A DNA stretch of 12,833 bases, from NCBI GenBank assembly GCA_029570245.1, contig JAKQSH010000346.1:1-12833 (forward strand). Reading direction: 5' to 3'. The notes beneath the pieces were generated by a model. That model ran no database searches. It had not been told where the DNA came from and was given only the letters and a program-made list of their open reading frames with translations. The first letter of the stretch is position 1; each line of letters opens with the position of its first letter. Of this stretch, positions 6,265 to 12,833 are shown one piece after another. Source of the DNA: Deltaproteobacteria bacterium. GTDB taxonomy: Bacteria; Myxococcota_A; SURF-8. The translations under genes and the position numbers were made by a program.

Positions 6265-8289
6265 ATGAAAAAGACCTTCGACAAATCGCTGAAGCTGGAC
6301 AAGCCCTTAACCGACATGGGCCGCAGGCTTCTTGACGTTTCACTTGCATCGGCGCTTGCTCCGCTGTCGCTGGCGGCTTCGACTTTGGCTGCTTTTACGC
6401 TGCTTGCCAACGGCAGATTCGATCTGCTTGAAGAAGGTCGGCGTATCGGTCTGGACGGCCAGCCGTTCAGGCAACTGCGTCTGAAAACTCCGCTTGCTCC
6501 GCACAAATTCAAGCGCCTGTGTGAAGTGCTGAAGCGTGTGCATGCTTATGATGCTCCAATGATATTCAATGTTCTGAAGGGAGAAATGGCTTTCGTCGGC
6601 CCTGAGCCGATAAGCCTTAACGAAGCGGAAGAACTTAAAGAACATGAACTTCTGCGATTCTCCGTCAGGCCGGGTCTGACAGATACCTACAAGCTGCGCA
6701 AGCGCATGAATATTGCCTTTGAAAGTCGTAGTGTTCTTGAGCGCGCATATATTGCCAGGCGCAGTGTCAAGAAAGATATGGCGATAATCGCCCGCACCGT
6801 TCCGACGCTTATTCTGGGGCGTCAGGCTCCAGTTTATGCCGATTCGTTTGTGCTGCGTGACGTGAAAATCGACAACATGACCATGCGTGAAGTCATTGAT
6901 CGCCTTATTAAGCTCTCGGCAGAAGGCAGGCATCATGTCGCTTTTGTGAACGCACACTGTTTTAATGTTTACAGCGACGACGAAGAATACGGGTACATTC
7001 TGAAGCGCACCGATCTTACGCTTCCTGATGGATTCGGAATAAAACTGGCTGGAATTATGATAGGCGCGGAAGTGCGCGAGAACGTGAACGGCACTGATCT
7101 TTTTCCGCGTTTGTGTCGCGCCTGCGTTCTCAACGGCAAAAGTATTTTCCTGCTGGGGGCTGCGCCCGGCATAGCTGCGAAAGTACGCGAAAAAATGCTC
7201 GAAATATACCCCGATCTTTCGATCGTGGGAGCTGAGCACGGATATTTCGAGGAAGGTTCGCCTGACGAGCGTGATCTGATTGCCAGAATCAATGAGCGCC
7301 GCCCTGATTTTCTTCTGGTGGCTATGGGCGTTCCACGTCAGGAAAAATGGATAGATGCGCATCTGCATGAGCTTTCCGTAGGTGTGGCAATGGGTGTCGG
7401 CGGTCTTTTCGATTTCTATTCGGGGCGCATTCCGCGCGCGCCGCTGTGGATGAGAGAGTTGGGGCTTGAGTGGACATGGCGGCTGGCCCAGGAACCGCAA
7501 CGCATGTTCAGGCGGTATATTTTCGGTAATCCGCGTTTCATGTTCGATGTCTGGCGCTGGTACTACGGGCAGGCGCGCACACAGCTCATAAATCGCTTCG
7601 ACGATATCGACCTGCCGCTAAACATGTATCGCGAGGAAATGGAGTTCCAGCTTCGGCGCGTTCTGTGGTGGATTGCCACCGACGGCAGCTTGAAGCTGAA
7701 GCGTTTTATCGACGTCGCGGCATCGTCTGTCGGTCTTCTTGCGCTTTCGCCGCTTTTTCTCGCGACGGCTGCTGCAATCAAAATCGAGGACCCGTCGGGC
7801 CCGGTTTTTTACGCTCAGGAACGCGTCGGATTGCACGGAAAAATGTTCCGCATGTACAAGTTCCGTTCAATGGTGAAAGACGCCGACCGTTTGCGTGCAC
7901 AACTGATGGAGCAGAACGAATCAGGGGCCGGTGTGCTGTTCAAAATGAAGAACGATCCGCGTGTTACGCGCGTCGGAAAATTCATCCGCAAATATTCCAT
8001 CGACGAGTTGCCGCAGATTTACAACGTGCTGAAAGGCGATATGTCGATTGTGGGGCCGCGTCCTCATCTGGTTTCAGAGATGGAACAGTATGGTGTGAAA
8101 GAACGTGACCGGCTCGAAGTCACGCCTGGACTGACCTGTCTTTGGCAGGTTGGAGGCAGAAGTATGCTGGATTTCAACCAGCAGGTGAACCTTGACAAGC
8201 GTTATATTCAGAATCAGAGTCTGTGGGGGGATGTGAAGCTGATTCTGAAAACCATTCCCGTCGTATTGAGTGGTTCCGGGGCATATTGA
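6265..8289 (+). CDS. Three-domain sugar transferase: pseudo-phosphoglycosyl transferase, WecG/TagA (GT26), active phosphoglycosyl transferase
   Basis: A 674-residue membrane-associated fusion. Residues about 18-190 resemble a bacterial sugar transferase (Bac_transf, monotopic phosphoglycosyl transferase) with a hydrophobic hairpin at 20-48 and FNVLKGEMAFVGPEP, but the catalytic Asp-Glu positions hold Tyr95-Asp96. Residues about 193-415 are a complete WecG/TagA/CpsF (GT26) domain: VNAHCFN (Asn229), LPDGFG (Asp255), NVNGTDLFP, GVPRQEKW, and the basic C-terminal appendage that binds membranes in TagA. Residues about 476-674 are an intact phosphoglycosyl transferase: KRFIDV with hairpin, FRMYKFRSM, SIDELPQ (Asp580-Glu581), VGPRPH and PGLTCLWQV. 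I infer that it makes the undecaprenyl-diphosphate-linked first sugar and adds the second. The start follows the previous stop by 6 bases; its ribosome site is weak (GGGG next to the ATG). Confidence 0.93.
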   Translation: MKKTFDKSLKLDKPLTDMGRRLLDVSLASALAPLSLAASTLAAFTLLANGRFDLLEEGRRIGLDGQPFRQLRLKTPLAPHKFKRLCEVLKRVHAYDAPMIFNVLKGEMAFVGPEPISLNEAEELKEHELLRFSVRPGLTDTYKLRKRMNIAFESRSVLERAYIARRSVKKDMAIIARTVPTLILGRQAPVYADSFVLRDVKIDNMTMREVIDRLIKLSAEGRHHVAFVNAHCFNVYSDDEEYGYILKRTDLTLPDGFGIKLAGIMIGAEVRENVNGTDLFPRLCRACVLNGKSIFLLGAAPGIAAKVREKMLEIYPDLSIVGAEHGYFEEGSPDERDLIARINERRPDFLLVAMGVPRQEKWIDAHLHELSVGVAMGVGGLFDFYSGRIPRAPLWMRELGLEWTWRLAQEPQRMFRRYIFGNPRFMFDVWRWYYGQARTQLINRFDDIDLPLNMYREEMEFQLRRVLWWIATDGSLKLKRFIDVAASSVGLLALSPLFLATAAAIKIEDPSGPVFYAQERVGLHGKMFRMYKFRSMVKDADRLRAQLMEQNESGAGVLFKMKNDPRVTRVGKFIRKYSIDELPQIYNVLKGDMSIVGPRPHLVSEMEQYGVKERDRLEVTPGLTCLWQVGGRSMLDFNQQVNLDKRYIQNQSLWGDVKLILKTIPVVLSGSGAY

Positions 8290-8290
8290 C

Positions 8291-8296
8291 AGGGAG
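8291..8296 (+). promoter_or_regulatory. Ribosome binding site that decides the start of the pseudo-nucleotidyltransferase gene
   Basis: AGGGAG lies 12 bases before ATG 8309, somewhat long spacing but the only good candidate. The open frame extends back to a GTG at 8270 inside the previous gene. The site, and the fact that family similarity begins at the ATG, favour 8309. Confidence 0.55.
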
Positions 8297-8308
8297 AAAA
8301 TTCATAAT

Positions 8309-9781
8309 ATGAAGCAGGTTCTGATTCACACCAGCGATGCCGGTTACGGCCCGCTCGGCAGAAGCGTTCCGCCGGCGCTGATCCCTCTGCTGAACAAGCC
8401 ACTTGCACAACACCAGATTGAGCAGGGCTATGCCTGCGGCATTCGCGACATGTATCTTATTGCATCCACAGGTTTGAACGAGGTCAACGCCTATTATGGA
8501 GACGGGTCGCGCTTCGGAGTCAGGCTGGGCGTGCTTATCGGTTCTTCAAACGGAGACGAGTGCCGCAGTCTTCTCAAACACCGTTTTCTATTTGACTCGC
8601 GCTTTGTTCTGGTTTCCGGTTTCCGGCTGGGAGAGCTCAAGCTTAAAAACACACTGCGGCGGCACCGCGAATCCGGCAATGTCGTTTCGCTCATCTGCAG
8701 CAGCGATAATGAAGACATAATTGCGGCCATAATCGAACCGGAGGCTGAAGGTCTGATCGAAAAGCTTTCAGGTTCTTTGCTGGAAGCTCTGCTTGCGGAA
8801 GTTTCGAATGAAACCTCCAGGACAGGAGTTATTCGGACTAAATCCGAATCCGTCAGCGGTTACGGCCTGAAGTCCATAATGGAAATAAACCGACGCCTTC
8901 TGCGCAACCCGCTTTCTTTTACACACAATCAGTATTTCGAAGAGGGACACGGGTTCTTTATCGGTCGCGGCACTTTCATTCATCCGTCGGCGCGCATCAA
9001 CAGGCCGGTAATGATAGGCAGCTATTGTCAGATTATGAACGGTGCGGAGGTGGGACCGAACGTTGTTCTTGGCGACAACAGCCTGATTGCCGGAAAAGCG
9101 CATGTGTCTGAAGCTTTGATAATGGAAAATTCTTATATCGGCAAAATGACGCATATCGAAAACTGCATCGTGGCGCAGAACCTCATTTTCGACCCAGAAA
9201 CAGAGGAGCGGACTTACATTTCCGACGCTTTTCTGCTGGGGCGTCTGGATCGCAACGTCTTCGGCGAAATGGCGGAGAACGTTTTCAATCGAGGAATAGC
9301 GCTGGGGGCTCTTGTTACGCTTGCTCCGCTGGGGCTGGCGTCTTCGCTGCTTTCTCTTAAAAAATACGGAAAACACATCGACGAGCGCGAAGTGGTGGGA
9401 CGCGGAAATGCAGAGACGGTAAAAGACATCGAATATCTGCCGCGTTTCAAGCTGGTCTGTTTTCCGGGAAGCGATCTTCCTCTGCCATGGTGGCCGCGTC
9501 TTGTCAACGTTGTACGCGGCGATATGACGCTTGTCGGTCCGCGTCCTTTCACGCCTGAGCGCGCATCGCGTATGAGCGATGAATGGCAGCTGGGACGTTT
9601 CAGTTCCGCCCCCGGTTTGACAGGTGTGGCGTCATTTTCAGATGATGAAAGCGAAAAGGATGTCGCCGAAAGCCTCTATGTCCGCAAAAAGTCAATCAGG
9701 CTGGATGCTAAAATACTCTTGGCCAGACTGGCTCGCCCTTTGATCGGAAAGAAACTGGCGCGTAAACTGGTGGGAATATAG
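8309..9781 (+). CDS. Pseudo-nucleotidyltransferase / left-handed beta-helix / degenerate sugar transferase fusion
   Basis: A 490-residue fusion. Residues 1-205 follow sugar-1-phosphate nucleotidyltransferases in layout (MKQVLIHTSDAGYG, then LIPLLNKPLAQHQIE, and later GLKSIMEINRRLLRNP, like the linker of GDP-mannose pyrophosphorylases). However, the GTR signature is gone, the catalytic Lys position is Pro22, and the metal-binding Asp region reads VSGFRLG (about 102-108). Residues about 216-300 are hexapeptide-type left-handed beta-helix repeats (FIHPSARINRPVMIG, VGPNVVLGDNSLI). Residues about 323-490 match the phosphoglycosyl transferase fold with a hydrophobic hairpin, RGDMTLVGPRP (GPRP 410-413) and PGLTGV, but Pro393-Trp394 replace the catalytic Asp-Glu. 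Every recognised active site looks lost, so a scaffolding or regulatory role is more likely than catalysis; real function unknown. Last gene of the plus-strand operon. Confidence 0.88.
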   Translation: MKQVLIHTSDAGYGPLGRSVPPALIPLLNKPLAQHQIEQGYACGIRDMYLIASTGLNEVNAYYGDGSRFGVRLGVLIGSSNGDECRSLLKHRFLFDSRFVLVSGFRLGELKLKNTLRRHRESGNVVSLICSSDNEDIIAAIIEPEAEGLIEKLSGSLLEALLAEVSNETSRTGVIRTKSESVSGYGLKSIMEINRRLLRNPLSFTHNQYFEEGHGFFIGRGTFIHPSARINRPVMIGSYCQIMNGAEVGPNVVLGDNSLIAGKAHVSEALIMENSYIGKMTHIENCIVAQNLIFDPETEERTYISDAFLLGRLDRNVFGEMAENVFNRGIALGALVTLAPLGLASSLLSLKKYGKHIDEREVVGRGNAETVKDIEYLPRFKLVCFPGSDLPLPWWPRLVNVVRGDMTLVGPRPFTPERASRMSDEWQLGRFSSAPGLTGVASFSDDESEKDVAESLYVRKKSIRLDAKILLARLARPLIGKKLARKLVGI

Positions 9782-9786
9782 TGCGG

Positions 9787-10215
9787 CTATTCAGCCCCTG
9801 CCGTCCGGCGTGATCTGAAAAGCATAGAGAGGCAGAAACAGTCGTTTCCCCGCGTGTAATTCATTTCATCTGCTGCCCACTTCATTATTACCATGCCGCG
9901 ATGGCTTTCCGCCAGCGGGTCTTCTGACAATACCGGTCTTTCAAGCAGTTCCGGGCAGGGACCTTTGCCGGGATCGAAAATATGAAAAACGTGATTTTCG
10001 CCCTGAAGCTCATATTCCACTCTGATCAAGTCGGAGCCGTTGTTGGCGCAACCGTGAATCACCGAGTTGGTGATGGCCTCGGTCAGAGCGATGTTGATTC
10101 TGAAATGCAGGTCCTGATCGTCGTCGGAATGTACGGCTGCATCGGCCATGCTTTCGCTTACAGGGCCGACCTGATCGAGTTGCGCTTTTATTGTGGCGCT
10201 TTTAACTTGCGACAT
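9787..10215 (-). CDS. RsbW/SpoIIAB-like serine-protein kinase (anti-sigma factor type)
   Basis: A small GHKL-fold kinase that would phosphorylate the serine of the STAS protein encoded just upstream and, when free, bind a sigma factor or other target. Motifs: N-box TEAITNSVIHG with the Glu and Asn needed for Mg-ATP, G1 box FDPGKGP, G2 box RGMVIMK, and C-terminal FCLSMLF strand, so the ATP site looks intact. Length of 142 residues is normal. The start is uncertain: ATG 10215 (MSQVKSATIKAQ) fits the family best and overlaps the STAS gene by 14 bp. In-frame ATG 10242, ATG 10248 and TTG 10254 would lengthen it by 9-13 residues, and none has a strong ribosome site. No sigma factor or PP2C phosphatase gene is visible. 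Its stop faces that of the polysaccharide operon across 5 bp. Confidence 0.9.
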   Translation of the reverse strand: MSQVKSATIKAQLDQVGPVSESMADAAVHSDDDQDLHFRINIALTEAITNSVIHGCANNGSDLIRVEYELQGENHVFHIFDPGKGPCPELLERPVLSEDPLAESHRGMVIMKWAADEMNYTRGNDCFCLSMLFRSRRTAGAE

Positions 10216-10552
10216 ATCTTGAGAGTGTCTCGACAGTGTCATTCTCATTCTCAAAGATTTCGAAGACTTTGTATAGCTGTGTCAACTCGAATACCGATTT
10301 GACCTGTCTGTTCAGGCCCCACAGCGCCATGCTTCCGTTTCGTCCGATTTTTTTCATTCCAGAAACAAGGGCGCCAAGACCGGAACTGTCTATAAAATTG
10401 ACCTGTGACATGTCGATGCCGATGAGCGTCTTGCCTTCTTCGATAAGCGCCGACAGATGCGACTTGAGGTCCGGTGCTTTCGTTGCGTCGATACGGCTCT
10501 CCTGTATGCGGATTATTGTAATCCTGTTTTCCGTCCTGGTTTCAATATTCAT
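10202..10552 (-). CDS. STAS-domain anti-sigma factor antagonist (RsbV/SpoIIAA-like)
   Basis: A 116-residue single-domain STAS protein of the anti-anti-sigma type, cytoplasmic. The phosphoacceptor loop reads NFIDSSGLGALV, with Asp55 and Ser56 in the places occupied by Asp and phospho-Ser in SpoIIAA and RsbV. By family knowledge the unphosphorylated form binds the cognate kinase and frees its target, and phosphorylation on Ser56 ends this. The strand and helix order (TITIIRIQESRID start, ALWGLNRQVKSVFELTQL before the last helix) is complete. ATG 10552 has a very good ribosome site (GGAGAGGG). It lies 38 bp after the hybrid kinase and overlaps the serine kinase, which fits one operon and partner switching between the two small proteins. 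The target may be a sigma factor or an exopolysaccharide regulator; the window does not show which. Confidence 0.93.
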   Translation of the reverse strand: MNIETRTENRITIIRIQESRIDATKAPDLKSHLSALIEEGKTLIGIDMSQVNFIDSSGLGALVSGMKKIGRNGSMALWGLNRQVKSVFELTQLYKVFEIFENENDTVETLSRYVAS

Positions 10553-10556
10553 CGAA

Positions 10557-10564
10557 CCCTCTCC
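10557..10564 (-). promoter_or_regulatory. Ribosome binding site of the STAS gene
   Basis: On the minus strand, GGAGAGGG is followed by TTCG and then ATG 10552. It is a strong site in the 38-bp gap after the histidine kinase stop. No promoter or terminator fits in this gap. Confidence 0.75.
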
Positions 10565-10590
10565 GATATTTAATGACGTATGATTCAGTT

Positions 10591-12833
10591 TCAGACATCA
10601 ACATCCACACTCAATACGAATTCGGCGATAGCCGCCTGCAAATCTTTAAGTTCTTCCTGGAACTCGCCGAAGTTACGCGTTATGCGTTCCATCTGTGCAG
10701 CTCCTGCTGCGTGCCAGATAAGCAGCGCCGAGCTGCTGAGCTTTTCGGCCCCGATGCTTATTGCAGAACCTTTTATAAGATGTGCAAGTTCCTGTATTTT
10801 GTCGAACTGCCGTTTTTCGATGGCTTCTTTGAGCGATTCGGTGTGTTTTTTTGTATCAACCAGGAACAGTTTTGCCAGTTCCACTGCTATATTTCTGTCT
10901 TGCTCAACACGGTTAAGCAGCGCCTGGCGGTTGAGTATGGCCTGAGTGCTGTTGAAATGCGGCAGGCGGTCTTCCCGGATTTCGAATTTCTCGATCTTTC
11001 TTATAAGATCATTCGGGTCTATCGGTTTCGAGATGTAATCATCCATTCCGACTTCTATGCACTTTTCCCGGTCGCCTTTCAGTGCGTGAGCGGTAAGTGC
11101 GATTATCGGGATGTGTTTATCTGTGCCCTGCTCACGCTTGCGTATTTCTATGGTCGCGTTGTAACCATCCATCAGCGGCATCTGAATATCCATGAGGATG
11201 ATGTCGAATTCGTCCTTCTTGAGAGCCTCAAGAACTTCGCGACCATTCTGAGCCAGCACCACTTTGTGACCGCGTTTTCTGAGTGCGGTATCCACTATTC
11301 TCTGGTTGACCACATTGTCTTCGGCGAACAGGATTTTCAGCTCCCGCTGTTTTCTTTCTTCTTCGCCGCCGCCTTCACCTTCGAAATCTTCCGACATTGA
11401 AAGCTCTTTTTCTTCAAGAGCAAGGAAGATGGCCTTGAGCAGATCGTCCTGTTTAACCGGCTTGGTCAGATAGGATGTAATGCCGATTTTGCGGCAACGA
11501 CTGCTGGCTCCGATGGTGTCGCCGGAAGAAAGCATCATAACCGTGCTCTTGGCCAGCGCGGGGTTCTGGCGTATTTTTTCCGCCAGCGAGAAGCCGTCCA
11601 TTTTCGGCATCTGAGCGTCGATTATCACCAGTTTATAAGGTTCGCCTTCGGCTTCGGCGCGCGCCAGTTCACCCAGCGCTTCGGCTCCGCTGCTGAACGA
11701 AATGGATTTCATTTCCCACTGCTGCACCATTTCTTCAAGTATCCAGCGGTTTGTGGCGTTGTCGTCCACAATCATTACGCGCAGACCGGGCTGAATTCCG
11801 AAGGATGCCGGCGTAATTCTGCGGCGCGGATGCTTCTGCACTGTAAGCCCGATGGTAAAATAAAAAGTGCTGCCGCGCCCGACTTCGCTTTCAATCCAGA
11901 TATGACCGTGCATAAGGTCGATGATGCGGCTTGCTATTGCCAGACCGAGACCGGTTCCTTCGTGCTGACGAGTGATGGAACTGTCGCCCTGGTAGAATGC
12001 GTTGAAAATCTTGACCTGTTTCTCCGGTGGAATTCCGATGCCCTGATCCGTAACCGAGAACAGCAGAAAAGCTTCGCCGTCTTCGATGCTTTTCAGTTCC
12101 GCACGCAACGTTATGTCGCCTTTGTCCGAAAACTTAATGGCGTTTCCAAGCAGATTGAGGATGATCTGTCGCAGTCTGTAGGGATCGCCGATTACTTCGT
12201 CTGGCACGTCTGGTGTAACATGGTATATGAGTTCCAGACCTTTTTCTTCTGCTTTGGGGCTGAGCATGCGCACTGTTTCGTGCAGCACGTCGTTCAGGTT
12301 GAAGTCGACCCGGTCCAATTCCAGCTCTCCGGCTTCGATTTTGGAGAAGTCCAGGATGCGGTTCACCAGTTCAAGCAGATGGTCGGCGCTTTTGTATATT
12401 GTGTCGCAGTATTCGCGCTGCTCTCTGGAAAGCTGAGTGCCGAGCAGGAGCGACGACATTCCAAGCACACCGTTAATCGGAGTGCGGATTTCGTGACTGA
12501 TGTTCGCCAGAAATTCGCTTTTGGCAAGGTTGGCTTTTTCTGCGGCATGGCGAGCTTCGACAAGGTCGGAAACATTCAGGAAGTTCAGAATTATTCCGGC
12601 ATAGCGACCGTTGCGGTACATGGGCTGCACGCGCAATGAAATCTGCAGGCCGAACATTTCGGTATTTATGCTGAACGCACGAATGACCGTGCCGGATTTG
12701 AACTGCATCAGCACCGGTTTCAGGCGCGCCGTGACGTGCTGGTAGTCGAGTTCCCAGAGTTTCTTGCCGATCACATGTTCGGCTTTCTGGCCTGTGACGT
12801 TCAACTGCCAGGTGTTTATTTCGGTGATCACGT
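10591..12833 (-). CDS. Hybrid sensor histidine kinase (PAS-HisKA-HATPase-REC-REC-Hpt), N-terminus outside window
   Basis: A BarA-type multistep phosphorelay kinase; 746 residues are visible, counted from codon 12831. Order: PAS domain 1-90 (VTGQKAEHVIGKKLWEL); a short helix; HisKA with SHEIRTP (His113); HATPase with NLLGNAIKFS, DQGIGIP and EGTGLGLAIASRI; REC1 about 350-472 with IIDAQMPKMDG (Asp405); an acidic linker 480-497 rich in Glu and Gly; REC2 about 498-616 with LMDIQMPLMDG (Asp548); Hpt about 635-740 with ELAHLIKGSA (His684). All phosphoryl residues are present, so a relay His-Asp-His is possible, with REC1 or REC2 as the receiver. The frame is open to the right edge and the PAS domain begins abruptly, so further sensor sequence lies outside; the GTG at 12831 is unlikely to be the start. 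First gene of an operon with the STAS and serine kinase genes. Confidence 0.95.
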   Translation of the reverse strand, partial: VITEINTWQLNVTGQKAEHVIGKKLWELDYQHVTARLKPVLMQFKSGTVIRAFSINTEMFGLQISLRVQPMYRNGRYAGIILNFLNVSDLVEARHAAEKANLAKSEFLANISHEIRTPINGVLGMSSLLLGTQLSREQREYCDTIYKSADHLLELVNRILDFSKIEAGELELDRVDFNLNDVLHETVRMLSPKAEEKGLELIYHVTPDVPDEVIGDPYRLRQIILNLLGNAIKFSDKGDITLRAELKSIEDGEAFLLFSVTDQGIGIPPEKQVKIFNAFYQGDSSITRQHEGTGLGLAIASRIIDLMHGHIWIESEVGRGSTFYFTIGLTVQKHPRRRITPASFGIQPGLRVMIVDDNATNRWILEEMVQQWEMKSISFSSGAEALGELARAEAEGEPYKLVIIDAQMPKMDGFSLAEKIRQNPALAKSTVMMLSSGDTIGASSRCRKIGITSYLTKPVKQDDLLKAIFLALEEKELSMSEDFEGEGGGEEERKQRELKILFAEDNVVNQRIVDTALRKRGHKVVLAQNGREVLEALKKDEFDIILMDIQMPLMDGYNATIEIRKREQGTDKHIPIIALTAHALKGDREKCIEVGMDDYISKPIDPNDLIRKIEKFEIREDRLPHFNSTQAILNRQALLNRVEQDRNIAVELAKLFLVDTKKHTESLKEAIEKRQFDKIQELAHLIKGSAISIGAEKLSSSALLIWHAAGAAQMERITRNFGEFQEELKDLQAAIAEFVLSVDVDV

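Noticed and set aside
6340..7500. 386-residue open frame on the minus strand
   Set aside because: Lies wholly antisense to the WecG fusion, shows no recognisable domain, and its composition is a mirror of the real gene's codon bias.
8270..8308. Start of the pseudo-nucleotidyltransferase gene at GTG 8270
   Set aside because: It would add 13 residues overlapping the previous gene without family similarity; AGGGAG before ATG 8309 and the conserved MKQVLI start are better.
9774..9792. GAATA/TATTC inverted repeat as a bidirectional terminator
   Set aside because: A five-base AT-rich stem with a nine-base loop and no T tract is too weak.
10573..11400. 275-residue open frame on the plus strand opposite the histidine kinase
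   Set aside because: Phe/Tyr/Cys-rich complement of the REC2 and Hpt coding sequence with no domain or ribosome site.
11830..12639. 269-residue open frame on the plus strand opposite the kinase domain
   Set aside because: Complement of the strongly conserved HisKA/HATPase coding sequence; no domain seen.
1..12833. tRNA, rRNA, insertion sequence, CRISPR or long direct repeats
   Set aside because: Reading both strands gave no cloverleaf, transposase, spaced repeats or terminal inverted repeats; coding sequence fills almost the whole window.

Overview
The window reads as part of an exopolysaccharide or capsule assembly locus of a diderm (Gram-negative-type) bacterium, next to a signalling operon on the opposite strand. 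The diderm call rests on a Wza-like polysaccharide export lipoprotein with two SLBB domains and a PCP-2a/Wzc-like chain-length protein. Base composition is moderately GC-rich and even, with no obvious compositional break. I cannot name the phylum: the multi-domain sugar transferases and partner-switch proteins would fit several environmental lineages (the PVC group is one guess), and nothing here is diagnostic.

Plus strand, 1-9781: seven tightly packed genes, probably one transcript that enters from the left. In order they are three GT4 glycosyltransferases (the first cut by the window edge), a Wzz/Wzc-like co-polymerase with a degenerate ATPase domain, a Wza-like outer-membrane export lipoprotein whose signal peptide is out of frame by one base, a three-domain protein (degenerate phosphoglycosyl transferase, WecG/TagA GT26 enzyme, intact phosphoglycosyl transferase), and a pseudo-nucleotidyltransferase/beta-helix protein ending in another degenerate phosphoglycosyl transferase domain. 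Junctions are ATGA, TAATG or a few bases, so translation is probably coupled. In the likely pathway the intact C-terminal phosphoglycosyl transferase domain puts a sugar phosphate on undecaprenyl phosphate, the WecG-like domain adds a second sugar, the GT4 enzymes extend the unit, and the Wzz/Wza-like pair controls length and export. No Wzx flippase or Wzy polymerase is visible.

Minus strand, 12833-9787: a large hybrid histidine kinase (PAS, HisKA, HATPase, two REC domains, Hpt; N-terminus outside the window), a STAS anti-sigma-factor antagonist and an RsbW/SpoIIAB-like serine kinase. They look like one operon that would join a phosphorelay to a partner-switching module. It converges on the polysaccharide operon with only 5 bp between the stop codons.

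No RNA gene, insertion sequence, CRISPR array, att site, clear terminator or promoter was seen. No stretch over 300 bp lacks a gene; the largest gap is 37-38 bp. Both operon promoters must lie outside the window.

The most unusual points are the one-base frameshift that hides a near-perfect lipoprotein signal peptide, and the accumulation of apparently inactive copies of known enzymes: two dead phosphoglycosyl transferase domains, a dead nucleotidyltransferase and a Wzc-type ATPase without its P-loop lysine. Each sits in or beside an intact assembly machine.
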